Positions 8,841 to 16,762 of a DNA stretch of 64,000 nt are shown here, one piece after another. Position numbers and translations under genes: made by a program. Every line of letters starts with the position of its first letter. The first letter of the stretch is position 1. The notes under the pieces are model-generated. The model ran no database searches. It was not told the DNA's origin and worked only from the letters and a program-made list of their open reading frames with translations. Where the stretch lies: the NCBI RefSeq assembly GCF_021602585.1, contig NZ_BQIP01000025.1:26993-90992 (forward strand). The letters run 5' to 3'. This stretch comes from Pseudomonas faucium. GTDB lineage: Bacteria; Pseudomonadota; Gammaproteobacteria; Pseudomonadales; Pseudomonadaceae.

Positions 8841-8854
8841 TTGATCTGGATCAA
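8841..8854. promoter_or_regulatory. ANR/FNR box upstream of cioA
   Basis: TTGATCTGGATCAA matches the FNR/ANR consensus TTGAT-N4-ATCAA in all ten fixed positions and is 146 nt before the cioA start. ANR is known to repress CIO genes in pseudomonads at low oxygen, so repression is the likely sign. Confidence 0.8.
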
Positions 8855-8999
8855 TCGTTCCAGTTTCAACGATTGGCCTTTGGGCCCGATTCCCTGCGAT
8901 TGCACAGAACAATTCCAACGCGCCGCACTCGATAACCGTGGGGGCAGTAGGCGCCAGGGCCACGAGCCCGAACGCCGGATTATCTGAAGAGGAAGCACT

Positions 9000-10436
9000 A
9001 TGTTCGGTTTAGAGGCCCTAGATCTCGCCCGAATCCAGTTTGCATTTACCGTGTCCTTTCACATCCTGTTCCCGGCCATCACCATTGGCCTGGCGAGCTA
9101 CCTGGCGGTCCTCGAAGGCCTGTGGCTGAGGAGCCACAACCAGGTCTACCGTGACCTCTACCACTTCTGGTCGAAGATCTTCGCCGTCAACTTCGGCATG
9201 GGCGTGGTCTCCGGCCTGGTCATGGCCTACCAGTTCGGCACCAACTGGAGCCGGTTCTCCGACTTCGCCGGCGCCGTCACCGGGCCGTTGCTCACGTATG
9301 AAGTACTGACTGCCTTCTTCCTCGAAGCCGGCTTCCTCGGCGTCATGCTGTTCGGCTGGAACCGAGTGGGCCGCGGCCTGCACTTCTTCGCCACGGTGAT
9401 GGTGGCGGTGGGCACGCTGGTGTCGACCTTCTGGATCCTGGCCTCCAACAGCTGGATGCAGACGCCGCAAGGCCACGAAATCATCGATGGCCGCGTGGTG
9501 CCGGTGGACTGGCTGGCAGTGATCTTCAACCCCTCGTTCCCCTACCGCCTGATGCACATGGCCACGGCCGCGTTCGTCGCCACGGCGTTCTTCGTCGGTG
9601 CCTCGGCGGCCTGGCACCTGCTGCGCGGGCGTGACAACCCGGCGATTCGCAAGATGCTGTCGATGGCCATGTGGATGGCCTTGATCGTCGCTCCGGTGCA
9701 GGCCGTGATCGGCGACTTCCATGGCCTGAACACCCTCAAGCACCAGCCGGTGAAGATTGCCGCGATCGAAGGCCACTGGGAAAACGTGCCGGGCGAGCCG
9801 ACCCCGCTGATTCTCTTCGGCATCCCGGACATGAAGGCCGAGACCACGCACTTCAAGCTCGAGATCCCGGCGCTTGGCAGCCTGATCCTCACCCACAGCC
9901 TGGACAAGCAGGTGCCGGCGATGAAGGAATTCGCCCCCGAGGACCGGCCCAACTCGACCATCGTGTTCTGGTCGTTCCGGGTCATGGTCGGGCTGGGCAT
10001 GCTGATGATCCTGGTCGGCCTGTGGAGCCTGTGGCTGCGCAAACGCGGCACCTTGTACAGCTCGCGTCCGTTCCTGTACCTGACGCTGTGGATGGGCCCG
10101 TCCGGGCTGATTGCCATCCTGGCAGGCTGGTTCACCACTGAAATCGGCCGCCAGCCTTGGGTGGTGTACGGCCTGATGCGCACCTCGGAGGGGGTTTCCA
10201 ACCATAGCTATACCCAGCTCGGCTTCACCCTGGTGGCGTTCGTGGTGGTCTACTTCGCGCTGTTCGGCACGGGCCTTGGCTACATGATGCGCCTGGTGCG
10301 CAAAGGGCCGAAAACCGGCGAGGGCGACGAGCACACCCCAGGCGGCCCCGGCCAGAAACGCACACCGGCACGGCCGCTGTCCGCCGCCGATGATGGCCAC
10401 GACGCCAAAGCCCCCAGCCTGAGCAAGGAGAACTGA
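9000..10436 (+). CDS. cioA: Cyanide-insensitive terminal oxidase subunit I (bd-type quinol oxidase)
   Basis: Subunit I of the CIO, a cytochrome bd-type quinol oxidase that reduces oxygen to water in the inner membrane and resists cyanide. The 478-residue protein carries the haem ligands expected from E. coli CydA: H21 (FHILFPA) and H186 (YRLMHMA), plus acidic E101 and E109 in the TYEVLTAFFLEAGF helix. The TEIGRQPWVVYG motif is intact. The quinol loop is short, which is the CIO subtype rather than classic bd-I. GAGGAAG lies 6 nt before the ATG. cioB follows after 3 nt. Confidence 0.95.
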   Translation: MFGLEALDLARIQFAFTVSFHILFPAITIGLASYLAVLEGLWLRSHNQVYRDLYHFWSKIFAVNFGMGVVSGLVMAYQFGTNWSRFSDFAGAVTGPLLTYEVLTAFFLEAGFLGVMLFGWNRVGRGLHFFATVMVAVGTLVSTFWILASNSWMQTPQGHEIIDGRVVPVDWLAVIFNPSFPYRLMHMATAAFVATAFFVGASAAWHLLRGRDNPAIRKMLSMAMWMALIVAPVQAVIGDFHGLNTLKHQPVKIAAIEGHWENVPGEPTPLILFGIPDMKAETTHFKLEIPALGSLILTHSLDKQVPAMKEFAPEDRPNSTIVFWSFRVMVGLGMLMILVGLWSLWLRKRGTLYSSRPFLYLTLWMGPSGLIAILAGWFTTEIGRQPWVVYGLMRTSEGVSNHSYTQLGFTLVAFVVVYFALFGTGLGYMMRLVRKGPKTGEGDEHTPGGPGQKRTPARPLSAADDGHDAKAPSLSKEN

Positions 10437-10439
10437 GCC

Positions 10440-11447
10440 ATGGGTATCGACCTTCCGCTGATCTGGGCCGTGATCATCATCTTCGGCGTCATGATGTACG
10501 TGGTGATGGATGGTTTCGACTTAGGCATCGGCATGCTCTTCCCCTTCGTCAAGGGCGAGCAGGACCGTGATGTGATGATGAACACCGTCGCCCCCGTGTG
10601 GGACGGCAACGAAACCTGGCTGATCCTCGGCGGTGCCGGCCTGTTCGGCGCCTTCCCGATGGCCTACTCGGTGGTGCTCGAAGCGCTCTACCTGCCGTTG
10701 ATCCTGATGCTGATCGGCCTGATCTTCCGCGGCGTGGCATTCGAGTTCCGCTTCAAGGCCAAGGCGCACAAGCGGCATATCTGGAACAAGGCGTTCATCT
10801 GGGGCTCGCTGGTGGCGACTTTCTTCCAGGGCGTTGCGCTGGGCGCGTTCATCGAGGGCTTCAAGGTGGTGGACCGCCACTTCGCCGGCGGCACGCTCGA
10901 CTGGCTGACCCCGTTCAGCCTGTTCAGCGGCCTGGGGCTGATCGTGGCCTACACCCTGCTGGGCTGCACCTGGCTGATCATGAAGACCGAAGGGCCGCTG
11001 CAGCAGCAGATGCATGACCTGGCCAAGCCGCTGGCGCTGGTGCTGCTGGTGGTGATCGGCATCGTCAGCCTGTGGACGCCGATCGCCTACCCACAAATCG
11101 CCGACCGCTGGTTCAGCATGCCCAACCTGATCTGGTTCATGCCGGTGCCGATCCTGGTGCTGGTGACCTTCTACGGCCTGCTCAAGGCGGTGGCACGCAA
11201 TGCCCACTACACGCCGTTCCTGTTGACCCTGGTGCTGATCTTCCTTGGCTACAGTGGCCTGGGCATCAGCCTGTGGCCAAACATCATCCCGCCATCGATC
11301 TCGATCTGGGACGCTGCCGCTCCGCCGCAGAGCCAAGGTTTCATGCTGGTGGGCACGTTGTTCATCCTGCCGTTCATCCTTGGGTATACCTTCTGGAGCT
11401 ACTACGTGTTCCGCGGCAAGGTCACCCACGAAGACGGCTATCACTAG
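10440..11447 (+). CDS. cioB: Cyanide-insensitive terminal oxidase subunit II
   Basis: A 335-residue integral membrane partner of CioA, the same length as P. aeruginosa CioB. It begins MGIDLPLIWAVIIIFGVMMYVVMDGFDLGIGMLFPF and contains WDGNETWLI and GVAFEFRFK, conserved in CydB/CioB proteins; about eight hydrophobic segments are visible. The ribosome site AAGGAG lies in the end of cioA. A small gene starts 8 nt after its stop, behind AGGAGG. Confidence 0.95.
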   Translation: MGIDLPLIWAVIIIFGVMMYVVMDGFDLGIGMLFPFVKGEQDRDVMMNTVAPVWDGNETWLILGGAGLFGAFPMAYSVVLEALYLPLILMLIGLIFRGVAFEFRFKAKAHKRHIWNKAFIWGSLVATFFQGVALGAFIEGFKVVDRHFAGGTLDWLTPFSLFSGLGLIVAYTLLGCTWLIMKTEGPLQQQMHDLAKPLALVLLVVIGIVSLWTPIAYPQIADRWFSMPNLIWFMPVPILVLVTFYGLLKAVARNAHYTPFLLTLVLIFLGYSGLGISLWPNIIPPSISIWDAAAPPQSQGFMLVGTLFILPFILGYTFWSYYVFRGKVTHEDGYH

Positions 11448-11455
11448 GAGGGCGC

Positions 11456-11611
11456 ATGATGACTGGCAAGCATGGCCTGGAAGAGAAGAAACCCTTGTGG
11501 CAGCGGCTGGGCTGGTTGCTGCTGATCTGGGCGATGAGCGTGGCAGCGCTTGGGGTGGCGGCGTATGTGATGCGCCTGTTCATGGGCGCCGCCGGGCTGA
11601 CCACCCATTGA
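11456..11611 (+). CDS. Small membrane protein of the CIO operon (DUF2474-like)
   Basis: A 51-residue protein (MMTGKHGLEEKKPLWQRLGW...) with one hydrophobic helix at about residues 20-40 and a Trp-rich membrane entry (LWQRLGWLLLIW). A very strong ribosome site (AGGAGG) overlaps the cioB stop region, so it is certainly meant to be translated. DUF2474 proteins occur after cioAB or cydAB genes and are taken as single-helix accessory subunits comparable to CydX. It probably stabilises the CIO complex; that is inference. Confidence 0.8.
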   Translation: MMTGKHGLEEKKPLWQRLGWLLLIWAMSVAALGVAAYVMRLFMGAAGLTTH

Positions 11612-11637
11612 TAGGGTAGGGGGCGCTTTGCGCCCCA

Positions 11638-11719
11638 ATCGCCGGCAAGCCGGCTCCCACAGGTACCCCACAAGGCTTGAACTCTGTGGAGTACCTGTGG
11701 GAGCCGGCTTGCCGGCGAT
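11638..11719. repeat. Inverted REP pair between cioAB operon and rlmG
   Basis: The arm ATCGCCGGCAAGCCGGCTCC (continuing to 11666) is repeated in reverse complement at 11691-11719. It sits between the convergent ends of the CIO operon and rlmG. A short GGGGCGC/GCGCCCC-like hairpin directly precedes it (about 11619-11635). Confidence 0.85.
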
Positions 11720-11733
11720 AGGGCCCTTGAAAC

Positions 11734-12858
11734 CTACTTGCGGGCCTTGAGAATCACGAACTTCGGCGTCGCCGCCACCTGCTCCACCCCCCGGAACAAC
11801 CGCGCCAGCTTGCTGTGATAGCCCAGGTGCCGGTTGCCGACGATATACAACGCTCCCCCCACCACCAGCGCCTCGCGCGCCTGCTGGAACATGCGCCAGG
11901 CGAGAAAGTCGCCGACCACCTGCTGCTGGTGGAACGGCGGGTTGCACAGCACCACGTCCAGCGACTGTTTTTCCACCCCAGCCAGGCCGTCACCCGCCAT
12001 CACCGTCGCTTCCCGATCACCCAAGGCCGCCTGCCAGTTTTCCCGGGCCGATTGCACGGCCATGTACGATTCGTCCACCAAGGTGTAGTGCGCCTCGGGG
12101 TTGGCCAGGGCACTGGCGATGGCCAGCACGCCGTTGCCGCAGCCCAGGTCGGCGACGCGAGCGTTGCCCAGGCCGCTCGGCAGGTGCGGAAGAAAGGCGC
12201 GGGTGCCGATGTCCAGGCCATCGCGGCAGAACACGTTGGCATGGTTGAGCAGCTCGAGTGCTGGCGAATCCAGGCGGTAGCGGCTGGGGTAGGGCGACAC
12301 GGCAGCCGGGCGCTCGGCCAGGGTGGCGGTCAGCAGGCGCGCCTTCTTCTGCGCCAGCGAAGCCTGGACCGGGCCGATGTACTGCTCCAGCAAGTCGCCC
12401 GCGGCGCGCGGCAAGTGCTTGATCATCGCGCCGGCGATCACCTGGGCACCGGGGGCCAGGTGGCCCTGCAGGCGGATCAACTGCTCTTCGAGCAGGGCCA
12501 GGGTCTTGGGTACGCGCAGCAACACCCGGTCGAACGGGCCTTGCCAGTGTTCGCTGGCCGGCACGAACGGCACGCTGTCGAAGGCCTTGGCGTTACGGGC
12601 GAGGTTTTTCTCCAGGGCCATGCGCGCCAGGTGCGAGTCGCCGCTGCTGACCACCTGTACGTGGCCTTCGAGGCTGGCGGCCAGGGCGCCGAAGCTGTCG
12701 TTGAGCACCAGCACCCGGCAATCGGCCCCCGGTGCTTGCCCGTGCAGTTGCTCGAGCAAGTACTCGTCGGCGGCATCGAAGGCCTGCAGGGGGTCGTTGG
12801 CCTGATCCGGCTGGCGGATCAGGTCGAGTTCGGCGTAGGGGGTGGTCAACAGGGGCAT
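11734..12858 (-). CDS. rlmG: 23S rRNA (guanine-N2)-methyltransferase RlmG
   Basis: Methylates G1835 (E. coli numbering) of 23S rRNA. The 374-residue protein has two Rossmann-like halves: a degenerate N-terminal half, and a catalytic C-terminal half with the SAM motif VADLGCGNGVLAIA and the amino-methyltransferase motif NPPFHQ. This duplicated architecture is shared by RlmG and RsmC; the MPLLTTPYAELDLIRQP start and the overall pattern fit RlmG. It is convergent with the CIO operon. The gap to ppoR on its right is under 100 nt, so it may follow ppoR on one transcript. Confidence 0.88.
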   Translation of the reverse strand: MPLLTTPYAELDLIRQPDQANDPLQAFDAADEYLLEQLHGQAPGADCRVLVLNDSFGALAASLEGHVQVVSSGDSHLARMALEKNLARNAKAFDSVPFVPASEHWQGPFDRVLLRVPKTLALLEEQLIRLQGHLAPGAQVIAGAMIKHLPRAAGDLLEQYIGPVQASLAQKKARLLTATLAERPAAVSPYPSRYRLDSPALELLNHANVFCRDGLDIGTRAFLPHLPSGLGNARVADLGCGNGVLAIASALANPEAHYTLVDESYMAVQSARENWQAALGDREATVMAGDGLAGVEKQSLDVVLCNPPFHQQQVVGDFLAWRMFQQAREALVVGGALYIVGNRHLGYHSKLARLFRGVEQVAATPKFVILKARK

Positions 12859-12955
12859 GGCGTCTGGCTCGGGTACGGATCTGCCCGTCGGCGGATCGCC
12901 ACGGGTTTGGGTACGCGATTCTACAGAGCTTTGCGCAAGGTCGCAGAAATGGCTG

Positions 12956-13663
12956 TCAGATCAGCCCGCGCATGGCGGCGATGGCGATCGCCCCTGCCTT
13001 GTTGGAGGCATTGGTCTTGCTGATGACGCTGCGGATATGGAAGTTCACCGTGCTTTGCGACAACGACAGGATGCAGGCCACGTCGGCGGCGGTCTTGCCC
13101 GCAGCAGACCACTTAAGCACTTCCAGCTCGCGCTCGGACATCTTCGGCGTCGGCGGGCAAAGCTGGTTCTGGTGGTACTCGCAGATGATCGCGTGCAAGG
13201 TGTGGCACAACCACTGCACCTTGCCGGCCTTGTCATAAAGCTCGCCCATGCTCACCTCGCCCACCGGCCTGGCAACGCTGATCTGGCTTTCGTTGTGGCG
13301 CAGGTCGTGCAGCGACTGGGTCCAGCCATGGCGCAGGCCGTGCCCGCAGGCTTCCTCGCGATACTGCGGCGCTTCACGGTACAGGTCGTCGCTCCACAGC
13401 ACGGGCATGGTCGAGCTGTGGCTGCGCAGGGCTGCCTGGTCCTGCTTGTAGAAGTCGTCACGCTGGTAGCGTTCGATCCACTCGGGCGGATAGTTGCTGT
13501 ACAGGAAGACCTTGGGCGATTGTGCCGCCAGTTGCAGGCTAAGTTTCAGGCCCAGAAACTCCATCTCCAGGTCCTGTGCCAGCTGCACTGCCAGGTCGAA
13601 AACTCGCTGTGGCGTACTCTCGCTGCTCAGTTGCTGGAGATGCTCTTGATTCCAGAGAAGCAT
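12956..13663 (-). CDS. ppoR: LuxR-type solo regulator PpoR
   Basis: A 235-residue quorum-sensing-type regulator: an N-terminal acyl-homoserine-lactone-binding domain (about 20-160) and a C-terminal LuxR helix-turn-helix (about 174-230; LSERELEVLKW-type motif reads MSERELEVLKWSAAGKTAADVA). Of the six residues invariant in TraR/LuxR, W62, Y66, D75, W90 and G113 can be matched, but the Pro after the Asp is Gln (Q76). No luxI homologue lies within the window, so it is a solo. PpoR of KT2440 has been reported to bind 3-oxo-hexanoyl-homoserine lactone and has this same neighbourhood, as I recall. Divergent from fpr. Confidence 0.87.
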   Translation of the reverse strand: MLLWNQEHLQQLSSESTPQRVFDLAVQLAQDLEMEFLGLKLSLQLAAQSPKVFLYSNYPPEWIERYQRDDFYKQDQAALRSHSSTMPVLWSDDLYREAPQYREEACGHGLRHGWTQSLHDLRHNESQISVARPVGEVSMGELYDKAGKVQWLCHTLHAIICEYHQNQLCPPTPKMSERELEVLKWSAAGKTAADVACILSLSQSTVNFHIRSVISKTNASNKAGAIAIAAMRGLI

Positions 13664-13873
13664 CTGTTACTCCCTTGGTCCGTACGGATCCAATCCGTTA
13701 GCACCGTCAGATTGTAGGAAAAGCCTGACGGTTGTGTAGGGTTTTTTTGTTATAGCGCTCACGGTTTTTGTGCAAACGTTTCAGCCCGCGATTTTCGGTG
13801 CCCCTACACTCCAACGGTTTTTATCCTGGCCGCTTTGCGAGACACTTGGCGCATGCCTTTCTTGGAGCCCCAC

Positions 13874-14650
13874 ATGACCGCCAGCGCCGACAAGTACACC
13901 CGCCAGACCCTGCTCGATGTCCAGCCGCTGACGCCCAACCTGTTCAGCCTGCGGGTCACGCGCGATCCAGGGTTCCGTTTCCGTGCCGGCCAATTTGCCC
14001 GGCTGGGGGTGACCAAGGCCGATGGCAGCGTGGTGTGGCGCGCCTATTCGATGGTCAGCGCGCCCCATGACGAGTACCTGGACTTCTTTTCCATCGTCGT
14101 GCCGGGTGGGGAGTTCACCAGTGAATTGAGCCGCCTGGGCGAGGGTGAAACGTTGTTCATCGACCGCCAGGCATTCGGCTACCTGACCCTCGACCGCTTC
14201 GTCGGCGGCCGCGACCTGTGGTTGCTGGCAACCGGTACCGGCATTGCGCCCTTCATGTCGATCCTGCAGGACTTCGAGGCCTGGGAGCGCTTCGACAACA
14301 TCAAGCTGGTGTATTCGGTGCGCGAGGCGAAGGAGCTGGCCTACGTCGACGACATCGCCGGGCTGGAGCAGCGCGACTACCTGGCCGAGTTTGCCGGCAA
14401 GCTGCAGTTCATCCCGGTGGTCACGCGCGAGCCGCACCCGGGTGCGCTGAACGCGCGGATCACCACCCTGATCGAGAACGGCGAGCTGGAGAAGGCGGCG
14501 GGGTTGCAGCTGTCGCCCGAGCACTCGCGGATCATGCTGTGCGGTAACCCGCAGATGATCGACGACACACGCAAGGTGCTCAAGGCACGCGACCTGCAAC
14601 TGAGCCTGAGCAAGCGCCCAGGGCAGGTGGCGGTGGAAAACTACTGGTAA
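13874..14650 (+). CDS. fpr: Ferredoxin/flavodoxin-NADP+ reductase
   Basis: A 258-residue FAD enzyme that passes electrons between NADPH and ferredoxin or flavodoxin. It has the FAD-binding RAYSMVSAP motif, the pyrophosphate-binding GGEFTSEL region, the NADP-binding GTGIAPFMSIL motif, and the C-terminal VENYW, where the terminal aromatic stacks on the flavin as in subclass I bacterial reductases. P. putida has two such genes; its position next to ppoR, not a FinR gene, suggests the one usually called fprB. The ATG at 13874 follows TTGGAG. A hairpin terminator follows the stop. Confidence 0.93.
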   Translation: MTASADKYTRQTLLDVQPLTPNLFSLRVTRDPGFRFRAGQFARLGVTKADGSVVWRAYSMVSAPHDEYLDFFSIVVPGGEFTSELSRLGEGETLFIDRQAFGYLTLDRFVGGRDLWLLATGTGIAPFMSILQDFEAWERFDNIKLVYSVREAKELAYVDDIAGLEQRDYLAEFAGKLQFIPVVTREPHPGALNARITTLIENGELEKAAGLQLSPEHSRIMLCGNPQMIDDTRKVLKARDLQLSLSKRPGQVAVENYW

Positions 14651-14655
14651 GCGAA

Positions 14656-14679
14656 GGGGGCGCGCAAGGCGCCCCTTTT
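14656..14679. terminator. Bidirectional terminator between fpr and mscL
   Basis: A 7-bp stem GGGGCGC-GCAAG-GCGCCCC followed by TTTT on the plus strand, six nucleotides past the fpr stop. mscL ends 5 nt to the right on the other strand, so the hairpin can serve both. Confidence 0.75.
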
Positions 14680-14683
14680 CACG

Positions 14684-15103
14684 TCAGGGCAGGCGGTTCT
14701 GGTTCTGCGTCTTGAGCAGGTCGCGAATCTCGGTCAGCAGGGTTTCCTGCGGGGTCGGCGCCGGCGGCACGCTCGGGGCCACGGCTTCTTCGCGCTTGAG
14801 CTTGTTGATCGCCTTGACGCCCATGAAGATGGCGAACGCCACGATCAGGAAGTCGATGATGGTCTGGATGAACTTGCCATAGGCCAGCACCACCGCCGGT
14901 GCGTCGCCTTCGGCGGCTTTGAGGGTAACGGCCAGGTCACTGAAGTCCACGCCACCGATCAACAGCCCCAGTGGCGGCATGACCACGTCACCGACGAAGG
15001 AGGAGACAATCTTGCCGAACGCCGCGCCGATAATGATACCGACCGCCATGTCGACGACATTTCCCTTGACCGCGAAGGCCTTGAACTCACTGATCATGCC
15101 CAT
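14684..15103 (-). CDS. mscL: Large-conductance mechanosensitive channel MscL
   Basis: A 139-residue pentameric channel subunit that opens under membrane tension to release osmolytes after osmotic downshock. It shows TM1 ([22 protein letters not shown], the pore-lining glycine-rich helix), a periplasmic loop, TM2 ([23 protein letters not shown]) and a charged cytoplasmic helix. I start at the ATG at 15103 ([15 protein letters not shown], the conserved N-terminus), which has AAAGGA upstream; a longer frame reaches 15151 but adds nothing recognisable. Confidence 0.96.
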   Translation of the reverse strand: MGMISEFKAFAVKGNVVDMAVGIIIGAAFGKIVSSFVGDVVMPPLGLLIGGVDFSDLAVTLKAAEGDAPAVVLAYGKFIQTIIDFLIVAFAIFMGVKAINKLKREEAVAPSVPPAPTPQETLLTEIRDLLKTQNQNRLP

Positions 15104-15280
15104 TTTCGATTCCTTTGTTGCAAATGGTGAGGTTAACGCAGTGTAAGCCACTAAAACGCTTCATGCGTGGTGTTCAGGGGTAGTGACTGCGCTTAGAACG
15201 AATAGTTTTGTCGCTCCTCGAGGCGTTCGAGGCACGTCGCTGTCGGCTATCATGGCGGTTTTTTCCAGGAGAACCTGCCC

Positions 15281-16648
15281 ATGGCCAAGGCCAAGCGCTT
15301 GTACGGCTGCACCGAATGCGGCGCGACCTTCCCCAAATGGGCCGGCCAGTGCGGCGAATGCGGGGCCTGGAACACCCTGGTCGAAACCATGATCGAAAGC
15401 GCCGGCGCCGCAGCGCCCAGCGGGCGTGCCGGGTGGACCGGCCAGCAGGCGCAGATCAAGACCCTGGCCGAGGTCAGCGTCGAGGAAATCCCGCGCTTCA
15501 CCACCAGCAGCACCGAGCTGGACCGCGTGCTCGGCGGTGGCCTGGTGGATGGCTCGGTGGTGCTGATTGGCGGCGACCCGGGTATCGGCAAGTCGACCAT
15601 CCTGCTGCAGACTTTGTGCAACATCGCCGTGGGCATGCCGGCGCTGTACGTCACCGGCGAGGAATCGCAGCAGCAGGTGGCCATGCGCTCGCGGCGCCTG
15701 GGCCTGCCCCAGGACCAGCTCAAGGTGATGACCGAAACCTGCATCGAAACCATCATCGCCACGGCGCGGCTGGAGAAGCCGCGGGTCATGGTCATCGACT
15801 CGATCCAGACCATCTTCACCGAGCAACTGCAGTCGGCCCCCGGTGGCGTGGCCCAGGTGCGCGAGAGCACGGCGCTGCTGGTGCGCTATGCCAAGCAGAG
15901 CGGCACGGCGATCTTCCTGGTTGGCCACGTCACCAAGGAAGGCTCGCTGGCCGGCCCGCGAGTGCTGGAGCACATGGTCGACACCGTGCTGTATTTCGAA
16001 GGCGAGTCCGATGGCCGCCTGCGTTTGTTGCGCGCCGTGAAGAACCGCTTCGGGGCGGTCAACGAGCTGGGTGTGTTCGGCATGACCGACCGCGGCCTCA
16101 AGGAAGTCTCCAACCCCTCGGCGATCTTTCTCAACCGTACCCAGGAAGAAGTGCCGGGCAGCGTGGTGATGGCCACCTGGGAAGGCACCCGGCCGATGCT
16201 GGTGGAAGTGCAGGCGCTGGTCGATGACAGCCACCTGGCCAACCCACGGCGCGTCACCCTGGGCCTGGACCAGAACCGCCTGGCCATGCTGCTGGCGGTG
16301 CTGCACCGCCATGGCGGCATCCCCACCCATGACCAGGACGTGTTTCTCAACGTGGTGGGCGGGGTGAAGGTGCTGGAGACCGCGTCCGACCTGGCCTTGC
16401 TGGCGGCGGTGATGTCCAGCTTGCGCAACCGGCCGTTGGCCCATGGCTTGCTGGTGTTCGGCGAAATCGGCCTGTCTGGCGAGGTGCGCCCGGTGCCGAG
16501 CGGGCAGGAGCGCCTGAAGGAAGCGGCCAAGCATGGCTTCAAGCGCGCCATCGTGCCCAAGGGCAATGCACCGAAAGAGCCGCCGCCGGGGTTGCAGGTG
16601 ATTGCCGTGACCCGCCTGGAACAGGCCCTGGACGCCTTGTTCGAGTAA
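15281..16648 (+). CDS. radA: DNA repair protein RadA/Sms
   Basis: A 455-residue RecA-like branch-migration helicase used in recombinational repair. An N-terminal zinc finger (C10, C13, C24, C27), Walker A GGDPGIGKST (97-106), the RadA-specific KNRFG motif (254-258) and a C-terminal Lon-protease-like domain (from about 280, with SGEVRPVPSG) are all intact. The ATG at 15281 follows CAGGAGA. It is divergent from mscL across about 180 nt and ends towards the xanthine permease gene. Confidence 0.97.
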   Translation: MAKAKRLYGCTECGATFPKWAGQCGECGAWNTLVETMIESAGAAAPSGRAGWTGQQAQIKTLAEVSVEEIPRFTTSSTELDRVLGGGLVDGSVVLIGGDPGIGKSTILLQTLCNIAVGMPALYVTGEESQQQVAMRSRRLGLPQDQLKVMTETCIETIIATARLEKPRVMVIDSIQTIFTEQLQSAPGGVAQVRESTALLVRYAKQSGTAIFLVGHVTKEGSLAGPRVLEHMVDTVLYFEGESDGRLRLLRAVKNRFGAVNELGVFGMTDRGLKEVSNPSAIFLNRTQEEVPGSVVMATWEGTRPMLVEVQALVDDSHLANPRRVTLGLDQNRLAMLLAVLHRHGGIPTHDQDVFLNVVGGVKVLETASDLALLAAVMSSLRNRPLAHGLLVFGEIGLSGEVRPVPSGQERLKEAAKHGFKRAIVPKGNAPKEPPPGLQVIAVTRLEQALDALFE

Positions 16649-16660
16649 TTCACTCGCGGC

Positions 16661-16688
16661 TCTATCGCCGGCAAGCCGGCTCCCACAC
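16661..16688. repeat. Single REP unit after radA
   Basis: TCTATCGCCGGCAAGCCGGC TCCCACAC, one unpaired REP unit 12 nt after the radA stop. Confidence 0.7.
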
Positions 16689-16704
16689 TGGCCAGTGCAG
16701 GCAA

Positions 16705-16741
16705 ACAAAAAGGGGAGCCGACGATGCGCATCGGCTCCCCT
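16705..16741 (-). terminator. Rho-independent terminator of the xanthine/uracil permease gene
   Basis: An 11-bp stem AGGGGAGCCGA / TCGGCTCCCCT (16711-16741) preceded on the plus strand by AAAAA. Read on the minus strand it is a stem followed by a T-run, 21 nt past the permease stop. Confidence 0.8.
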
Positions 16742-16762
16742 CGGTTACCACTCAGTCAGTGG

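Larger units (their letters stand above)
8657..8999. other. Divergent intergenic region between the MFS gene and cioAB
   Basis: 343 nt without a gene. It holds overlapping inverted repeats at 8706-8724 near the MFS start and a perfect ANR box at 8841-8854 on the cioA side. The remaining sequence shows no reading frame or further repeat I can support. Confidence 0.7.

Noticed and set aside
12956-14650. A luxI-type autoinducer synthase next to ppoR
   Set aside because: Flanking genes are rlmG and fpr; no LuxI-like frame exists in the window.
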